A stretch of 64,000 bases of DNA from Siphonodentalium dalli (taxonomy: Eukaryota > Mollusca > Scaphopoda > Gadilida > Siphonodentaliidae), in contig CP136063.1 in NCBI GenBank assembly GCA_032622095.1, positions 274,961,426 to 275,025,425 of the forward strand, read 5' to 3'. This document shows, one piece after another, positions 33,017-48,000 of the stretch. The position numbers and the translations under genes were made by a program. Positions within the stretch are counted from its first letter, which is position 1; each line of letters begins with the position of its first letter. The notes under the pieces were generated by a model, which saw only the letters and a program-made list of their open reading frames with translations, was not told the DNA's origin and did no database searches.

Positions 33017-36000
33017 GTATATTGTCCCAGTCTTTTGATAATCATTTAGATTTACATTTCATACAGTTCTTTAGATGTATTAGCCACATATAGAGTGAAT
33101 AAAAATGAGTAGGCCAAGTTTCTCCTGTTTTACCCACACCTGCCCTACCTCAAAATATGCATTTTTGGTCATCAATTACTGAGAATGGCCTCTATCTGGG
33201 TATATTGGGACCAAACTTAGTTCAGTATGATTAGATACAATAAATAAAATAAAAACAGAGGTTTTGAGACTGATAAATGTCTATTACGGGACGGAAACAT
33301 GAATTTTCGCAGATTTGGGAGATCAGACCTGTCCTAACTTTTGCATTGGGTGCCATTAACTTAACATAATGTATTGTCCTAGTCTTGATATCCATTTAGA
33401 TTCACATCTCAGACAGTTCTTTATATGTACTTAGCCACATATAGAGTGAATAAAAATGAGTGGGCCAAGTTTCTTGTGCAATTACCCCACACCTGCCCTA
33501 CCTCAAAATATGCATTTTTGGTCATCAATTTCTGAGAATGGCCTCTATCTGGGTCAATTGGGCCAAACTTAGTTCAATATGATGAGAGGTTTTGAGACTG
33601 ATAAATTTGTATTACGGGACGAAAACATGAATTTTCACAGATTTGGGAGACCAGATCTGCTCTAACTTTTACATTGTTGGCCATGGCAGTAACTTAACAT
33701 AATGTCTTGACCCACTCTTTTGATATCCATTTAGATTCACATCTCAGACAGTTCTTTAGATGTATTTCTCCATATATAGATTGAATAAAAATGAGTGGCC
33801 AAGTTTCTCCTGCCTCACCCCACACCTGCCCTACCTCAAAATATGAATTTTTAGTCATCAATTTCTGAGAATGGCCTCTATCTGGTTCAATTGGGGCCAA
33901 ACTTATTTCAACATGATGAGATACAATAAATAAAATCAAAACAGAGGTTTTGAGACTGATAAATTTTTATTACGGAACGAAAACATGAATTTTCACAGAT
34001 TTGGGAGACCAGACCTGCCCTAACTTTTACATTATGGGCCATGGCAGTTACTTAACCTAATGTGTTGTCCCAGTCTTTTGATATCCAATTAGATTCACAT
34101 CTCAGACAGTTCTTTATATGTATTTAGCCACATATAGAGTGAATAAAAATGAGTGGACCAAGTTTCTTGTGCAATTACCGCACCCCTGCCCAGACTCAAA
34201 ATATGCATTTTTGGTCATCAATTTCTGAGAATGGCCTCTATCTGGGTCAATTTGCGCCAAACTTATTCAATATGATGAGATACAATAAATAAAACCAAAA
34301 CAGACGTTTTGAGACTGATACATTTTTATTACGGGACGGAAACATGAATTTTCGCAGATTTGGGAGATCAGACCTGTCCTAACTTTTGCATTGGGTGCCA
34401 TTAACTTAACATAATGTATTGTCCTAGTCTTGATATCCATTTAGATTCACATCTCAGACAGTTCTTTATATGTACTTAGCCACATATAGAGTGAATAATA
34501 ATGAGTGGGCCAAGTTTCTTGTGCAATTACCCCACACCTGCCCTACCTCAAAATATGCATTTTTGGTAATCAATTACTGAAAATGGCCTCTATCTGGGTC
34601 AATTAGGACCAAACTTAGTTCAGTATGATGAGATACAATAAATAAAATCAAAACAGAGGTTTTGAGATTGATAACATTTTTATTACGGGACGAAAACATG
34701 AATTTTCACAGATTTGGGAGACCAGATCTGCCCTAACTTTTACATTATGGGCCATGGCAGTAACTTAACATAATGTCTTGTCCCAGTCTTTTGATATCCA
34801 TTTAGATTTACATCTCTGACAGTTTTTTATAGATGTATTTAGCCACATATAGAGTGAATAAAAATGAGTGGGTCAAGTTTGTCCTGCCTTTCCCCGCACC
34901 TGCCCTACCTAAATATATGCATTTTTTGTCATCAATTTCTGAGAATGGCCTCTATCTGGGTCAATTGGGACCAAACTTAGTTCAATATGATGAGGGGTTT
35001 TGGGACTGATAAATTTGTATTACTGGACGAAAACATGAATTTTCACAGATTTGGAAGACCAGATCTGCCCTAACTTTTACATTGTTGGCCATGGCAGCAA
35101 CTTAACATAATGTCTTGTCCCACTCTTTTGATATCCATTTAGATTCACATCTCAGACACTTCTTTAGATGTATTTCGCCACATATAGATTGAATAAAAAT
35201 GAGTGGCCCAAGTTTCTCCTGCCTCACCCCACACCTGCCCTACCTCAAAATATGAATTTTTAGTCATCAATTTCTGAGAATGGCCTCTATCTGGTTCAAT
35301 TGGGGCCAAACTTATTTCAACATGATGAGATACAATAAATAAAATCAAAACAGAGGTTTTGAGACTGATAAATATTTATTACGGAACGAAAACATGAATT
35401 TTCACAGATTTGGGAGACCAGATCTGCCCTAACTTTTACATTATGGGCCATGGCAGTTACTTAACCTAATGTGTTGTCCCAGTCTTTTGATATCCAATTA
35501 GATTCACATCTCAGACAGTTCTTTATATGTATTTAGCCACATATAGAGTAAATAAAAATGAGTGGGCCAAGTTTCTTGTGCAATTACCGCACACCTGCCC
35601 TGCCTCAAAATATGCATTTTTGGTCATCAATTTCTGAGAATGGCCTCTATCTGGGTCAATTTGGGCCAAACTTATTCAATATGATGAGATACAATAAATA
35701 AAACCAAAACAGACGTTTTGAGACTGATACATTTTTATTACGGGACGGAAACATGAATTTTCGCAGATTTGGGAGATCAGACCTGTCCTAACTTTTGCAT
35801 TGGGTGCCATTAACTTAACATAATGTATTGTCCTAGTCTTGATATCCATTTAGATTCACATCTCAGACAGTTCAATATATGTACTTAGCCACATATAGAG
35901 TGAATAAAAATGAGTGGGCCAAGTTTCTTGTGCAATTACCCCACACCTGCCCTACCTCAAAATATGCATTTTTGGTAATCAATTACTGAAAATGGCCTCT

Positions 36001-39000
36001 ATCTGGGTCAATTAGGACCAAACTTAGTTCAGTATGATGAGATACAATAAATAAAATCAAAACAGAGGTTTTGAGATTGATAACATTTTTATTACGGGAC
36101 GAAAACATGAATTTTCATAGATTTGGGAGACCAGATCTGCCCTAACTTTTACATTATGGGCCATGGCAGTAACTTAACATAATGTCTTGTCCCAGTCTTT
36201 TGATATCCATTTAGATTTACATCTCTGACAGTTTTTTTTAGATGTATTTAGCCACATATAGAGTGAATAAAAATGAGTGGGTCAAGTTTCTCCTGCCTTT
36301 CCCCGCACCTGCCCTACCTAAATATATTCATTTTTTGTCATCAATTTCTGAGAATGGCCTCTATCTGGGTCAATTGGGACCAAACTTAGTTCAATATGAT
36401 GAGGGGTTTTGAGACTGATAAATTTGTATTACGGGACGAAAACATGAATTTTCACAGATTTGGAAGACCAGATCTGCCCTAACTTTTACATTGTTGGCCA
36501 TGGCAGCAACTTAACATAATGTCTTGTCCCACTCTTTTGATATCCATTTAGATTCACATCTCAGACACTTCTTTAGATGTATTTCGCCACATATAGATTG
36601 AATAAAAATGAGTGGCCCAAGCTTCTCCTGTCTCACCCCACACCTGCCCTACCTCAAAATATGAATTTTTAGTCATCAATTTCTGAGAATGGCCTCTATC
36701 TGGTTCAATTGGGGCCAAACTTATTTCAACATGATGAGATACAATAAATAAAATCAAAACAGAGGTTTTGAGACTAATAAATTTTTATTACGGAACGAAA
36801 ACATGAATTTTCACAGATTTGGGAGACCAGACCTGCCCTAACTTTTACATTATGGGCCATGTCAGTAACTTAACATAATGTATTGTCCCAGTCTTTTGAT
36901 ATCCATTTAGATTCACATCTCAGACAGTTCTTTAGATGTATTTCGCAACATATAGATTGAATAATAATGAGTGGGCCAAGTTTCTCCAGCCTCACCCCAC
37001 ACCTGCCCTACCTCAAAATATGAATTTTTAGTCATCAATTTCTGAGAATGGCCTATATCTGGTTCAATTGGGGCCAAACTTATTTCAACATGATGAGATA
37101 CAATAAATAAAATCAAAAAGAGGTTTTGAGACTTATAAATTTTTATTACGGGACGAAAACATGAATTTTCGCAGATTTGGGAGACCAGACCGGCCCTAAC
37201 TTCTACATTATGGGCCATGGCAGTAATTTAACATAATGTTTCTCCCAGTCTTTTGATATCCATTTAGATTCACATCTCAGACAGTTCTTTAGATGTATTT
37301 CGCAACATATAGATTGAATAAAAATGAGTGGCCCAAGTTTCTCATGCCTTACCCCGCACTTGCTCTACCTCAAAATATGCATTTTTGGCCAGCAATTTCT
37401 GAGAATGGCCTCTATCTGGGTCAATTGGGACCAAACTTAGTTCAATCTGATGAGAGATTTTGAGACTGATAAATTTTAATTACGGGACGAAAACATGAAT
37501 TTTCCCAAATTAGGAGACCAGACCTGCCCGAACTTTTACATTGTGGGTCATGGCAGAAATTTAACATAATGTATTGTCCCAGTCTTTTGATATCCAGTTA
37601 GATTCACAACTCAGACCGTTCTTTAGATGTATTAAGCCACATATAGAGTGAATAAAAATGAGTGGTCCAAGTTTCTCCTGTCTTACCCCACACCTGCCCT
37701 ACCTCAAAATGTGAATTTTTGGTCATCAATTTCTGAGAGAATGGCCTCTATCTGGGTCAATTGGGACAAAACTTAGATCAATATGATGAGATACAATAAA
37801 TGAAATCAAAACAGATGTTTTGAGACTGATAAATTTGTATTACGGGACGCAAACATGAATTTTCGCAGATTTGGGAGACCAGACCTGCCCTAACTTTTAC
37901 ATTGTGGGCCATGGCAGTAACTTAACATAATGTCTTGTCCCAGTCTTTTGATATCCATTTTAGATTCACATCTCAGACAGTTCTTAATATGTATTTACCT
38001 CAAAATATGCATTTTTGGTCATCAATTTCTGAGAATGGCCTCTATCTGGGTCAATTGGGCCAAACTTAGTTCAATATGATGAGAGGTTTTGAGACTGATA
38101 AATTTGTATTACGGGACGAAAACATGAATTTCACAGATTTGGGAGACCAGATCTGCCCTAACTTTTACATTGTTGGCCATGGCAGTAACTTAACATAATG
38201 TCTTGTCCCACTCTTTTGATATCGATTTAGATTCACTTCTCAGACAGTTCTTTAGATGTATTTCGCCACATATAGATTGAATAAAAATGAGTGGGCCAAG
38301 TTTCTCCTGACTCACCCCACACCTGCCCTACCTCAAAATATGAATTTTTAGTCATCAATTTCTGAGAATGGCCTCTATCTGGTTCAATTGGGGCCAAACT
38401 TATTTCAACATGATGAGATACAATAAATAAAATCAAAACAGAGGTTTTGAGACTGATAAATTTTTATTACGGAACGAAAACATGAATTTTCACAGATTTG
38501 GGAGACCAGACCTGCCCTAACTTTTACATTATGGGCCATGGCAGTAAATTAACATAATGTATTGTCCCAGTCTTTTGATATCCATTTAGATTCACATCTC
38601 AGACAGTTCTTAATATGTATTTAGCCACATATAGAGTGAATAAAAATGAGTGGGCCAAGTTTCTTGTGGAATTACCCCACACCTGCTCTACCTCAAAATA
38701 TGCATTTTTGGTCATCAATTTCTGAGAATGGCCTCTATCTGGGTAAATTTGGGCCAAACTTATTCAATATGATGAGATACAATAAATAAAATCAAACAGA
38801 CGTTTTGAGACTGATACATTTTTATTACGGGACGGAAACATGAATTTTCGCAGATTTGGGAGATCAGACCTGTCCTAACTTTTGCATTGGGTGCCATTAA
38901 CTTAACATAATGTATTGTCCTAGTCTTGATATCCATTTAGATTCACATCTCAGACAGTTCTTTATATGTACTTAGCCACATATAGAGTGAATAAAAATGA

Positions 39001-42000
39001 GTGGGCCAAGTTTCTTGTGCAATTACCCCACAACTGCCCTACCTCACAATATGCATTTTTGGTTATCAATTACTGAAAATGGCCTCTATCTGGGTCAATT
39101 AGGACCAAACTTAGTTCAGTATGATGAGATACAATAAATAAAATCAAAACAGAGGTTTTGAGATTGATAACATTTTTATTACGGGACGAAAACATGAATT
39201 TTCACAGATTTGGGAGACCAGATCTGCCCTAACTTTTACATTATGGGCCATGGCAGTAACTTAACATAATGTCTTGTCCCAGTCTTTTGATATCCATTTA
39301 GATTTACATCTCTGACAGGTTTTTTTAGATGTATTTAGCCACATATAGAGTGAATAAAAATGAGTGGGTCAAGTTTCTCCTCCCTTTCCCCGCACCTGCC
39401 CTACCTAAATATGTGCATTTTTTGTCATCAATTTCTGAGAATGGCCTCTATCTGGGTCAATTGGGACCAAACTTAGTTCAATATGATGAGGGGTTTTGAG
39501 ACTGATAAATTTGTATTACGGGACGAAAACATGAATTTTCACAGATTTGGAAGACCAGATCTGCCCTAACTTTTACATTGTTGGCCATGGCAGTAACTTA
39601 ACATAATGTCTTGTCCCACTCTTTTGATATCCATTTAGATTCACATCTCAGACACTTCTTTAGATGTATTTCGCCACATATAGATTGAATAAAAATGAGT
39701 GGCCCAAGTTTCTCCTGCTTCACCCCACACCTGCCCTACCTCAAAATATGAATTTTTAGTCATCAATTTCTGATAATGGACTCCATCTGGTTCAATTGGG
39801 GCCAAACTTATTTCAACATGATGAGATACAATAAATAAAATCAAAACAGAGGTTTTGAGACTGATAAATTTTTATTACGGAACGAAAACATGAATTTTCA
39901 CCGATTTGGGAGACCAGACCTGCCCTAACTTTTACATTATGGGCCATGGCAGTAACTTAACATAATGTATTGTCCCAGTCTTTTGATATCCATTTAGATT
40001 CACATCTCAGACAGTTCTTTATATGTATTTTAGCCACATATAGGGTGAATAAAAATGAGTGGGCCAAGTTTCTTGTGCAATTACCCCACACCTGCTCTGC
40101 CTCAAAATATGCATTTTTGGTCATCAATTTCTGAGAATGGCCTCTATCTGGGTCAATTGGGGCCAAACTTAGTTCAATATGATCAGAGGTTTTGAGACTT
40201 ATAAATTTTTATTACGGGACGCAAACATGAATTTTCGCAGATTTGGGAGACCAGACCTGCCCTAACTTCTACATTATGGGCCATGGCAGTAATTTAACAT
40301 AATGTTTCTCCCAGTCTTTTGATATCCATTTAGATTCACATCTCAGACAGTTCTTTAGATGTATTCCGCCACATATAGATTGAATAAAAATGAGTGGCCC
40401 AAGTTTCTCATTCCTTACCCCGCACTTGCTCTACCTCAAAATATGCATTTTTGGCCCGCAATTTCTGAGAATGGCCTCTATCTGGGTCAATTGGGACCAA
40501 ACTTAGTTCAATCTGATGAGAGGTTTTGAGACTGATAATTTTTTATTACGGGACGGAAACATGAATTTTCGCAGATTTGGGAGATCAGACCTGTCCTAAC
40601 TTTTGCATTGGGTGCCATTAACTTAACATAATGTATTGTCCTAGTCTTGATATCCATTTAGATTCACACCTCAGACAGTTCTTTATATGTACTTAGCCAC
40701 ATATAGAGTGAATAAAAATGAGTGGGCCAAGTTTCTTGTGCAATTACCCCACACCTGCCCTACCTCAAAATATGCATTTTTGGTCATAAATTACTGAGAA
40801 TGGCCTCTATCTGGGGCAATTAGGACCATTTTTATTAAGGGACGAAAACATGAATTTTCACAGATTTGGGAGACCAGATCTGCCCTAACTTTTACATTAT
40901 GGGCCATGGCAGTAACTTAACATAATGTCTTGTCCCAGTCTTTTGATATCCATTTAGATTTACATCTCTGGCAGTTTTTTTTAGATGTATTTAGCCACAT
41001 ATAGAGTGAATAAAAATGAGTGGGTCAAGTTTCTCCTGCCTTTCGCCGCACCTGCCCTACCTAAATATATGCATTTTTTGTCATCAATTTCTGAGAATGG
41101 CCTCTATCTGGGTCAATTGGGACCAAACTTAGTTCAATCTGATGAGAGGTTTTGAGACTGATAAATTTGTATTACGGGACGCAAACATGAATTTTCGCAG
41201 CTTTGGGAGACCAGATCTGTCCTAACTTTTACATTGTGGGCCATGGCAGTAACTTAACATAATGTCTTGCCCCAGTCTTTTGATATCCATTTTAGATTCA
41301 CATGTCAGACAGTTCTTTAGATGTATTTCGCCACATATAGATTGAATAACAATGAGTGGCCCAAGTTTCTCCTGCCTTACACCGCACTTGCTCTGCCTCA
41401 AAATATGCATTTTTGGCACGCAATTTCTGAGAATGGCCTCTATCTGGGTCAATTGGGACCAAACTTAGTTAAATCTGATGAGAGGTTTTGAGACTGATAA
41501 ATTTGTATTACGGGACGAAAACATGAATTTTCCCAAATTAGGAGACCAGACCTGCCCGAACTTTTACATTGTGAGCCATGGCAGAAATTTAACATAATGT
41601 ATTGTCCCAGTCTTTTGATATCCAGTTAGATTCACAACTCAGACCGTTCTTTAGATGTATTAAGCCACATATAGAGTGAATACAAATGAGTGGTCCAAGT
41701 TTCTCCTGTCTTACCACACACCTGCCCTACCTCAAAATGTGCATTTTTGGTAATCACTTTCTGAGAGAATGGCCTCTATCTGGGTCAATTGGGGTCAAAC
41801 CTAGATCAATATAATGAGATACAATAAATGAAATCAAAACAGAGGTTTTGAGACTGATAAATTTTTATTACGGGACGCAAACATGAATTTTCCGCAGATT
41901 TGGGAGACCAGATCTGTCCTAACTTTTACATTGTGGGCCATGGCAGTAACTTAACATAATGTCTTGCCCCAGTCTTATGATATCCATTTTAGATTCACAT

Positions 42001-45000
42001 CTCAGACAGTTCTTTAGATGTATTTCGCCACATATAGATTGAATAAAAATGAGTGGCCCAAGTTTCTCCTGCCTTACCCCACACCTGCTCTACCTCAAAA
42101 TGTGCATTTTTGGTCATCAATTTCTGAGAATGGCCTCTATCTGGGTCAATTGGGCCAAACTTAGTTCAATATGATGAGAGGTTTTGAGACTGATAAATTT
42201 GTATTTCGGGACGAAAAAATGAATTTTCACAGATTTGGGAGACCAGATCTGCCCTAACTTTTACATTGTGGGCCATGGCAAAACTTAACATAATGTCTTG
42301 ACCCAGTCTTTTGATATCCATTTAGATTCACATCTCAGACAGTTCGTTAGATGTATTTCGCCACATATAGATTGAATAAAAATGAGTGGGCCTAGTTTCT
42401 CCTGCCTCACCCCACACCTGCCCTACCTCAAAATATGAATTTTTAGTCATCAATTTCTGAGACTGGCCTCCATCTGGTTCAATTGGGGCCAAACTTATTT
42501 CAACATGATGAGATACAATAAATAAAATCAAAACAGAGGTTTTGAGACTGATAAATTTTTATTACGGAACGAAAACATGAATTTTCACAGATTTGGGAGA
42601 CCAGACCAGCCCTATCTTTTACATTATGGGCCATGGCAGTAACTTAACATAATGTATTGTTCCAGACTTTTGATATCCATTTAGATTCACATCTCAGACA
42701 GTTCTTTATATGTATTTAGCCACATATAGAGTGAATGAAAATGAGTGGGTCAAGTTTCTCCTGCCTTTCCATACACCTGCCCTAACTCAAAATATGCATT
42801 TCTGGTCATCAATTTATGAGAATGGCATCTATCTGGGTCAATTGGGGCCAAACTTAGTTCAATATGATTAGATACAATAAATAAAATCAAAACAGAGCTT
42901 TTGAGTCTGACATTTTTTTATTAAGGGACGAAAACATGAATTTTCCCAGATATGGGAGACCAGACATGCCCTAATATTTACATTATGGGCAATGGGAGTA
43001 ACTTAACATAATGCATTGTCCCAGTCTTTTGATAATCATTTAGATTGACATCTCAGGCAGTTCTTTAGATGTATTAGCCACATATAGAGTGAATAAAAAT
43101 GAGTAGGCCAAGTTTCTCCTGTTTTACCCACACCTGCCCTACCTCAAAATATGCATTTTTGGTCATCAATTAATGAGAGTGGCCCTATCTGGGTCTATTG
43201 GGACCAAACTTAGTTCAGTATGATGAGATACAATAAATAAAATAAAAACAGAGGTTTTGAGACTGATAAATGTTTATTCCGGGATGAAAACATGAATTTT
43301 CACAGATTTGGGAGACCAGACCTGCCCTAACTTTACATTATGGACAATGGCAGTTACTTAACATAATGTGTTGTCCCAGTCTTTTGATATCCAATTAGAT
43401 TCACATCTCAGACAGTTCTTTATATGTATTTAGCCACATATAGAGTGAATTAAAATGAGTGAGCCAAGTTTCTTGTGCAATTACCGCACACCTGCCCTGC
43501 CTCAAAATATGCATTTTTGGTCATCAATTTCTGAGAATGGCCTCTATCTTGGTCAATTTGGGCCAAACTTATTCAATATGGTGAGATACAATAAATAAAT
43601 CAAAACAGACGTTTTGAGACTTTTGAATTTTCACAGATTTGGGAGACCAGATCTGCCCTAACTTTTACATTATGGGCCATGGCAGTAACTTAACATAATG
43701 TCTTGTCCCAGTCTTTTGATATTCATTTAGATTTACATCTCTGACAGGTTTTGTTAGATGTATTTCGCCACATATAGATTGAATAAAAATGAGTGGGCCA
43801 AGTTTCTCCAGCCTCACCCCACACCTGCCCTACCTCAAAATATGAATTTTTAGTCATCAATTTCTGAGAATGGCCTCTATCTGGTTCAATTGGGGCCAAA
43901 CTTATTTCAACATGATGAGATACAATAAATAAAATCAAAAAGAGGTTTTGAGACTTATAAATTTTTATTACGGGACGCAAACACGAATTTTCGCATATTT
44001 GGGAGACCAGACCTGCCCTAACTTCTACATTATGGGCTATGGCAGTAATTTAACATAATGTTTCTCCCAGTCTTTTGATATCCATTTAGATTCACATCTC
44101 AGACAGTTCTTTAGATGTATTTCGCCACATATAGATTGAATAAAAATGAGTGGCCGAAGTTTATCCTGCCTTACCCCGCACTTGCTCTGCCTCAAAATAT
44201 GCATTTTTGGCCCGCAATTTCTGAGAATGGCCTCTATCTGGGTCAATTGGGACCAAACTTAGTTAAATCTGATAAGAGGTTTTGAGACTGATAAATATTT
44301 ATTACGGAACGAAAACATGAATTTTCACAGATTTGGGAGACCAGACCTGCCCTATCTTTTACAGTATGGGCCATGGCAGTAACTTAACATAATGTATTGT
44401 TCCAGACTTTTGATATCCATTTAGATTCACATCTCAGACAGTTCTTTATATGTATTTGGCCACATATAGAGTGAATGAAAATGAGTGGGCAAAGTTTCTC
44501 CTGCCTTTCCATACACCTGCCCTAACTCAAAATATGCATTTCTGGTCATCAATTTCTGAGAATGGAATCTATCTGGGTCAATTGGGGCCAAACTTAGTTC
44601 AATATGATTAGATACAATAAATAAAATCAAAACAGAGCTTTTGAGTCTGATATTTTTTTATTAAGGGACGAAAACATGAATTTTCCCAGATATGGGAGAC
44701 CAGACATGCCCTAATATTTACATTATGGGCAATGGGAGTAACTTAACATAATGCATTGTCCCAGTCTTTTGATAATCATTTAGATTTACATCTCAGGCAG
44801 TTCTTTAGATGTATTAGCCACATATAGAGTGAATAAAAATGAGTAGGCCAAGTTTCTCCTGTTTTACCCACACCTGCCCTACCTCAAAATATGCATTTTT
44901 GGTCATCAATTAATGAGAATGTCCCTATCTGGGTCTATTGGGACCAAACGTAGTTCAGTATGATGAGATACAATAAATAAAATAAAAACAGAGGTTTTGA

Positions 45001-48000
45001 GACTGATAAATGTTTATTCCGGGATGAAAACATGAATTTTCACAGATTTGGGAGACCAGACCTGCCCTAACTTTTACATTATGGACAATGGCAGTTACTT
45101 AACATAATGTGTTGTCCCAGTCTTTTGATATCCAATTAGATTCACATCTCAGAGAGTTCTTTATATGTATTTAGCCACATATAGAGTGAATAAAAATGAG
45201 TGAGCCAAGTTTCTTGTGCAATTACCGCACACCTGCCCTGCCTCAAAATATGCATTTTTGGTCATCAATTTCTGAGAAGGGCCTCTATCTGGGTCAATTG
45301 GGGCCAAACTTATTCAATATGGTGAGATACAATAAATAAATCAAAACAGACGTTTTGAGACTAATATATTTTTATTACGGGACGGAAACATGAATTTTCG
45401 AAGATTTGGGAGATCAGACCTGTCCTAACTTTTGCATTGGGTGCCATTAACTTAACATAATGTATTGTCCTAGTCTTGATATCCATTTAGATTCACATCT
45501 CAGACAGTTCTTTATATGTACTTAGCCACATATAGAGTGAATAAAAATGAGTGGGCCAAGTTTCTTGTGCAATTACCCCACACCTGCCCTACCTCAAAAT
45601 ATGCATTTTTGGTCATCAATTACTGAGAATGGCCTCTATCTGGGTCAATTAGGACCAAACTTAGTTCAGTATGATGAGATACAATAAACAAAAATCAAAA
45701 CAGAGGTTTTGATATTGATACATTTTTATTACGGGACGAAAACATGAATTTTCACAGATTTGGGAGACCAGATCTGCCCTAACTTTTACATTATGGGCCA
45801 TGGCAGTAATTAACTTAACATAATGTCTTGTCCTGGCCTTTTGATAGACATTTAGATTTACTTCTCTGACAGTTTGTTTAGATGAATTTAGCCACATATA
45901 GAGTGAATAAAAATGAGTGGGTCAAGTTTCTCCTGCCTTTCCCCGCACCTGCCCTACCTAAATATATGCATTTTTTGTCATCAATTTCTGAGAATGGCCT
46001 CTATCTGGGTCAATTGGGACCAAACTTAGTTCAATATGATGAGAGGTTTTGAGACTGATAAATTTGTATTACGGGACGAAAACATGAATTTTCACAGATT
46101 TGGGAGACCAGATCTGCCCTAACTTTTACAATATGGGCCATGGCAGTAACTTAACATAATGTCTTGTCCCAGTCTTTTGATATCCATTTAGATTTACATC
46201 TCTGACAGGTTTTTTTTAGATGTATTTCGCCACATATAGATTGAATAAAAATGAGTGGGCCAAGTTTCTCCAGCCTCACCCCACACCTGCCCTACCTCAA
46301 AATATGAATTTGTAGTCATCAATTTCTGAGAATGGCCTCTATCTGGTTCAATTGGGGCCAAACTTATTTCAACATGATGAGATACAATAAATAAAATCAA
46401 AAAGAGGTTTTGAGACTTATAAATTTTTATTACGGGACGCAAACACGAATTTTCGCATATTTGGGAGACCAGACCTGCCCTAACTTCTACATTATGGGCT
46501 ATGGCAGTAATTTAACATAATGTTTCTCCCAGTCTTTTGATATCCATTTAGATTCACATCTCAGACAGTTCTTTAGATGTATTTAGCCACATATAGATTG
46601 AATAAAAATGAGTGGCCCAAGTTTCTCCTGCCTTACTCCGCACTTGCTCTGCCTCAAAATATGCATTTTTGGCCCGCAATTTCTGAGAATGGCCTCTATC
46701 TGGGTCAATTGGGACCAAACTTAGTTAAATCTGATGAGAGGTTTTGAGACTGATAAATTTTTATTACGGGACGAAAACAAGAATTTTCACAGAATTAGGA
46801 GACCAGACCTACCCGAACTTTTACATTGTGGGCCATGGCAGAAATTTAACATAATGTATTGTCCCAGTCTTTTGATATCCAGTTAGATTCACAACTCAGA
46901 CCGTTCTTTAGATGTATTAAGCCACATATAGAGTAAATAACAATGAGTGGTCCAAGTTTCTCCTCTCTTACCCCACACCTGCACTACCTCAAAATGTGCA
47001 TTTTTGGTCATCAATTTCTGAGAGAATGGCCTCTATCTGGGTCAATTGGGGTCAAACTTATTTATTTCAATATGATGAGATACAATAAATGAAATCAAAA
47101 CAGAGGTTTTGAGACTGATAAATTTTTATTACGGGACGCAAACATGAATTTTCGCAGATTTGGGAGACCAGATCTGACCTAACTTTTACATTGTGGGCCA
47201 TGGCAGTAACTTAACATAATGTCTTGCCCCAGTCTTTTGATATCCACTTTAGATTCACATCTCAGAGAGTTCTTTATATGTATTTGGTCACATATAGATT
47301 GAATAAAAATGAGTGGCCCAAGTTTCTCCTGCCTTACCCCACACCTGCTCTACCTCAAAATATGCATTTTTGATCATAAATTTCTGAGAATGGCCTCTAT
47401 CTGGGTCAATTGGGCCAAACTTAATTCAATATGATGAGAGGTTTTGAGACTGATAAATTTGTATTACGGGACGAAAACATGAATTTTCACAGATTTGGGA
47501 GACCAGATCTGCCCTAACTTTTACATTGTGGGCCATGGCAAACACTTAACATAATGTCTTGACCCAGTCTTTTGATATCCATTTAGATTCACATCTCAGA
47601 AACATCTTTAGATGTATTTCGCCACATATAGATTGAATAAAAATGAGTGGGCCTAGTTTCTCCTGCCTCCCCCACACCTGCCCTACCTCAAAATATGAAT
47701 TTTTAGTCATCAATTTCTGAGACTGGCCTCTGTCTGGTTCAATTGGGGCCAAACTTATTTCAACATGATCAGATACAATAAATAAAATCAAAACAGAGGT
47801 TTTGAGACTGATAAATTTGTATTACGGAACGAAAACATGAATTTTCACAGATTTGGGAGACCAGACCTGCCCTATCTTTTACATTATGGGCCATGGCAGT
47901 AACTTAACATAATGTATTGTCCCAGACTGTTGATATCCATTTAGATTCACATCTCAGACAGTTCTTTATATGTATTTAGCCACATATAGAGTGAATGAAA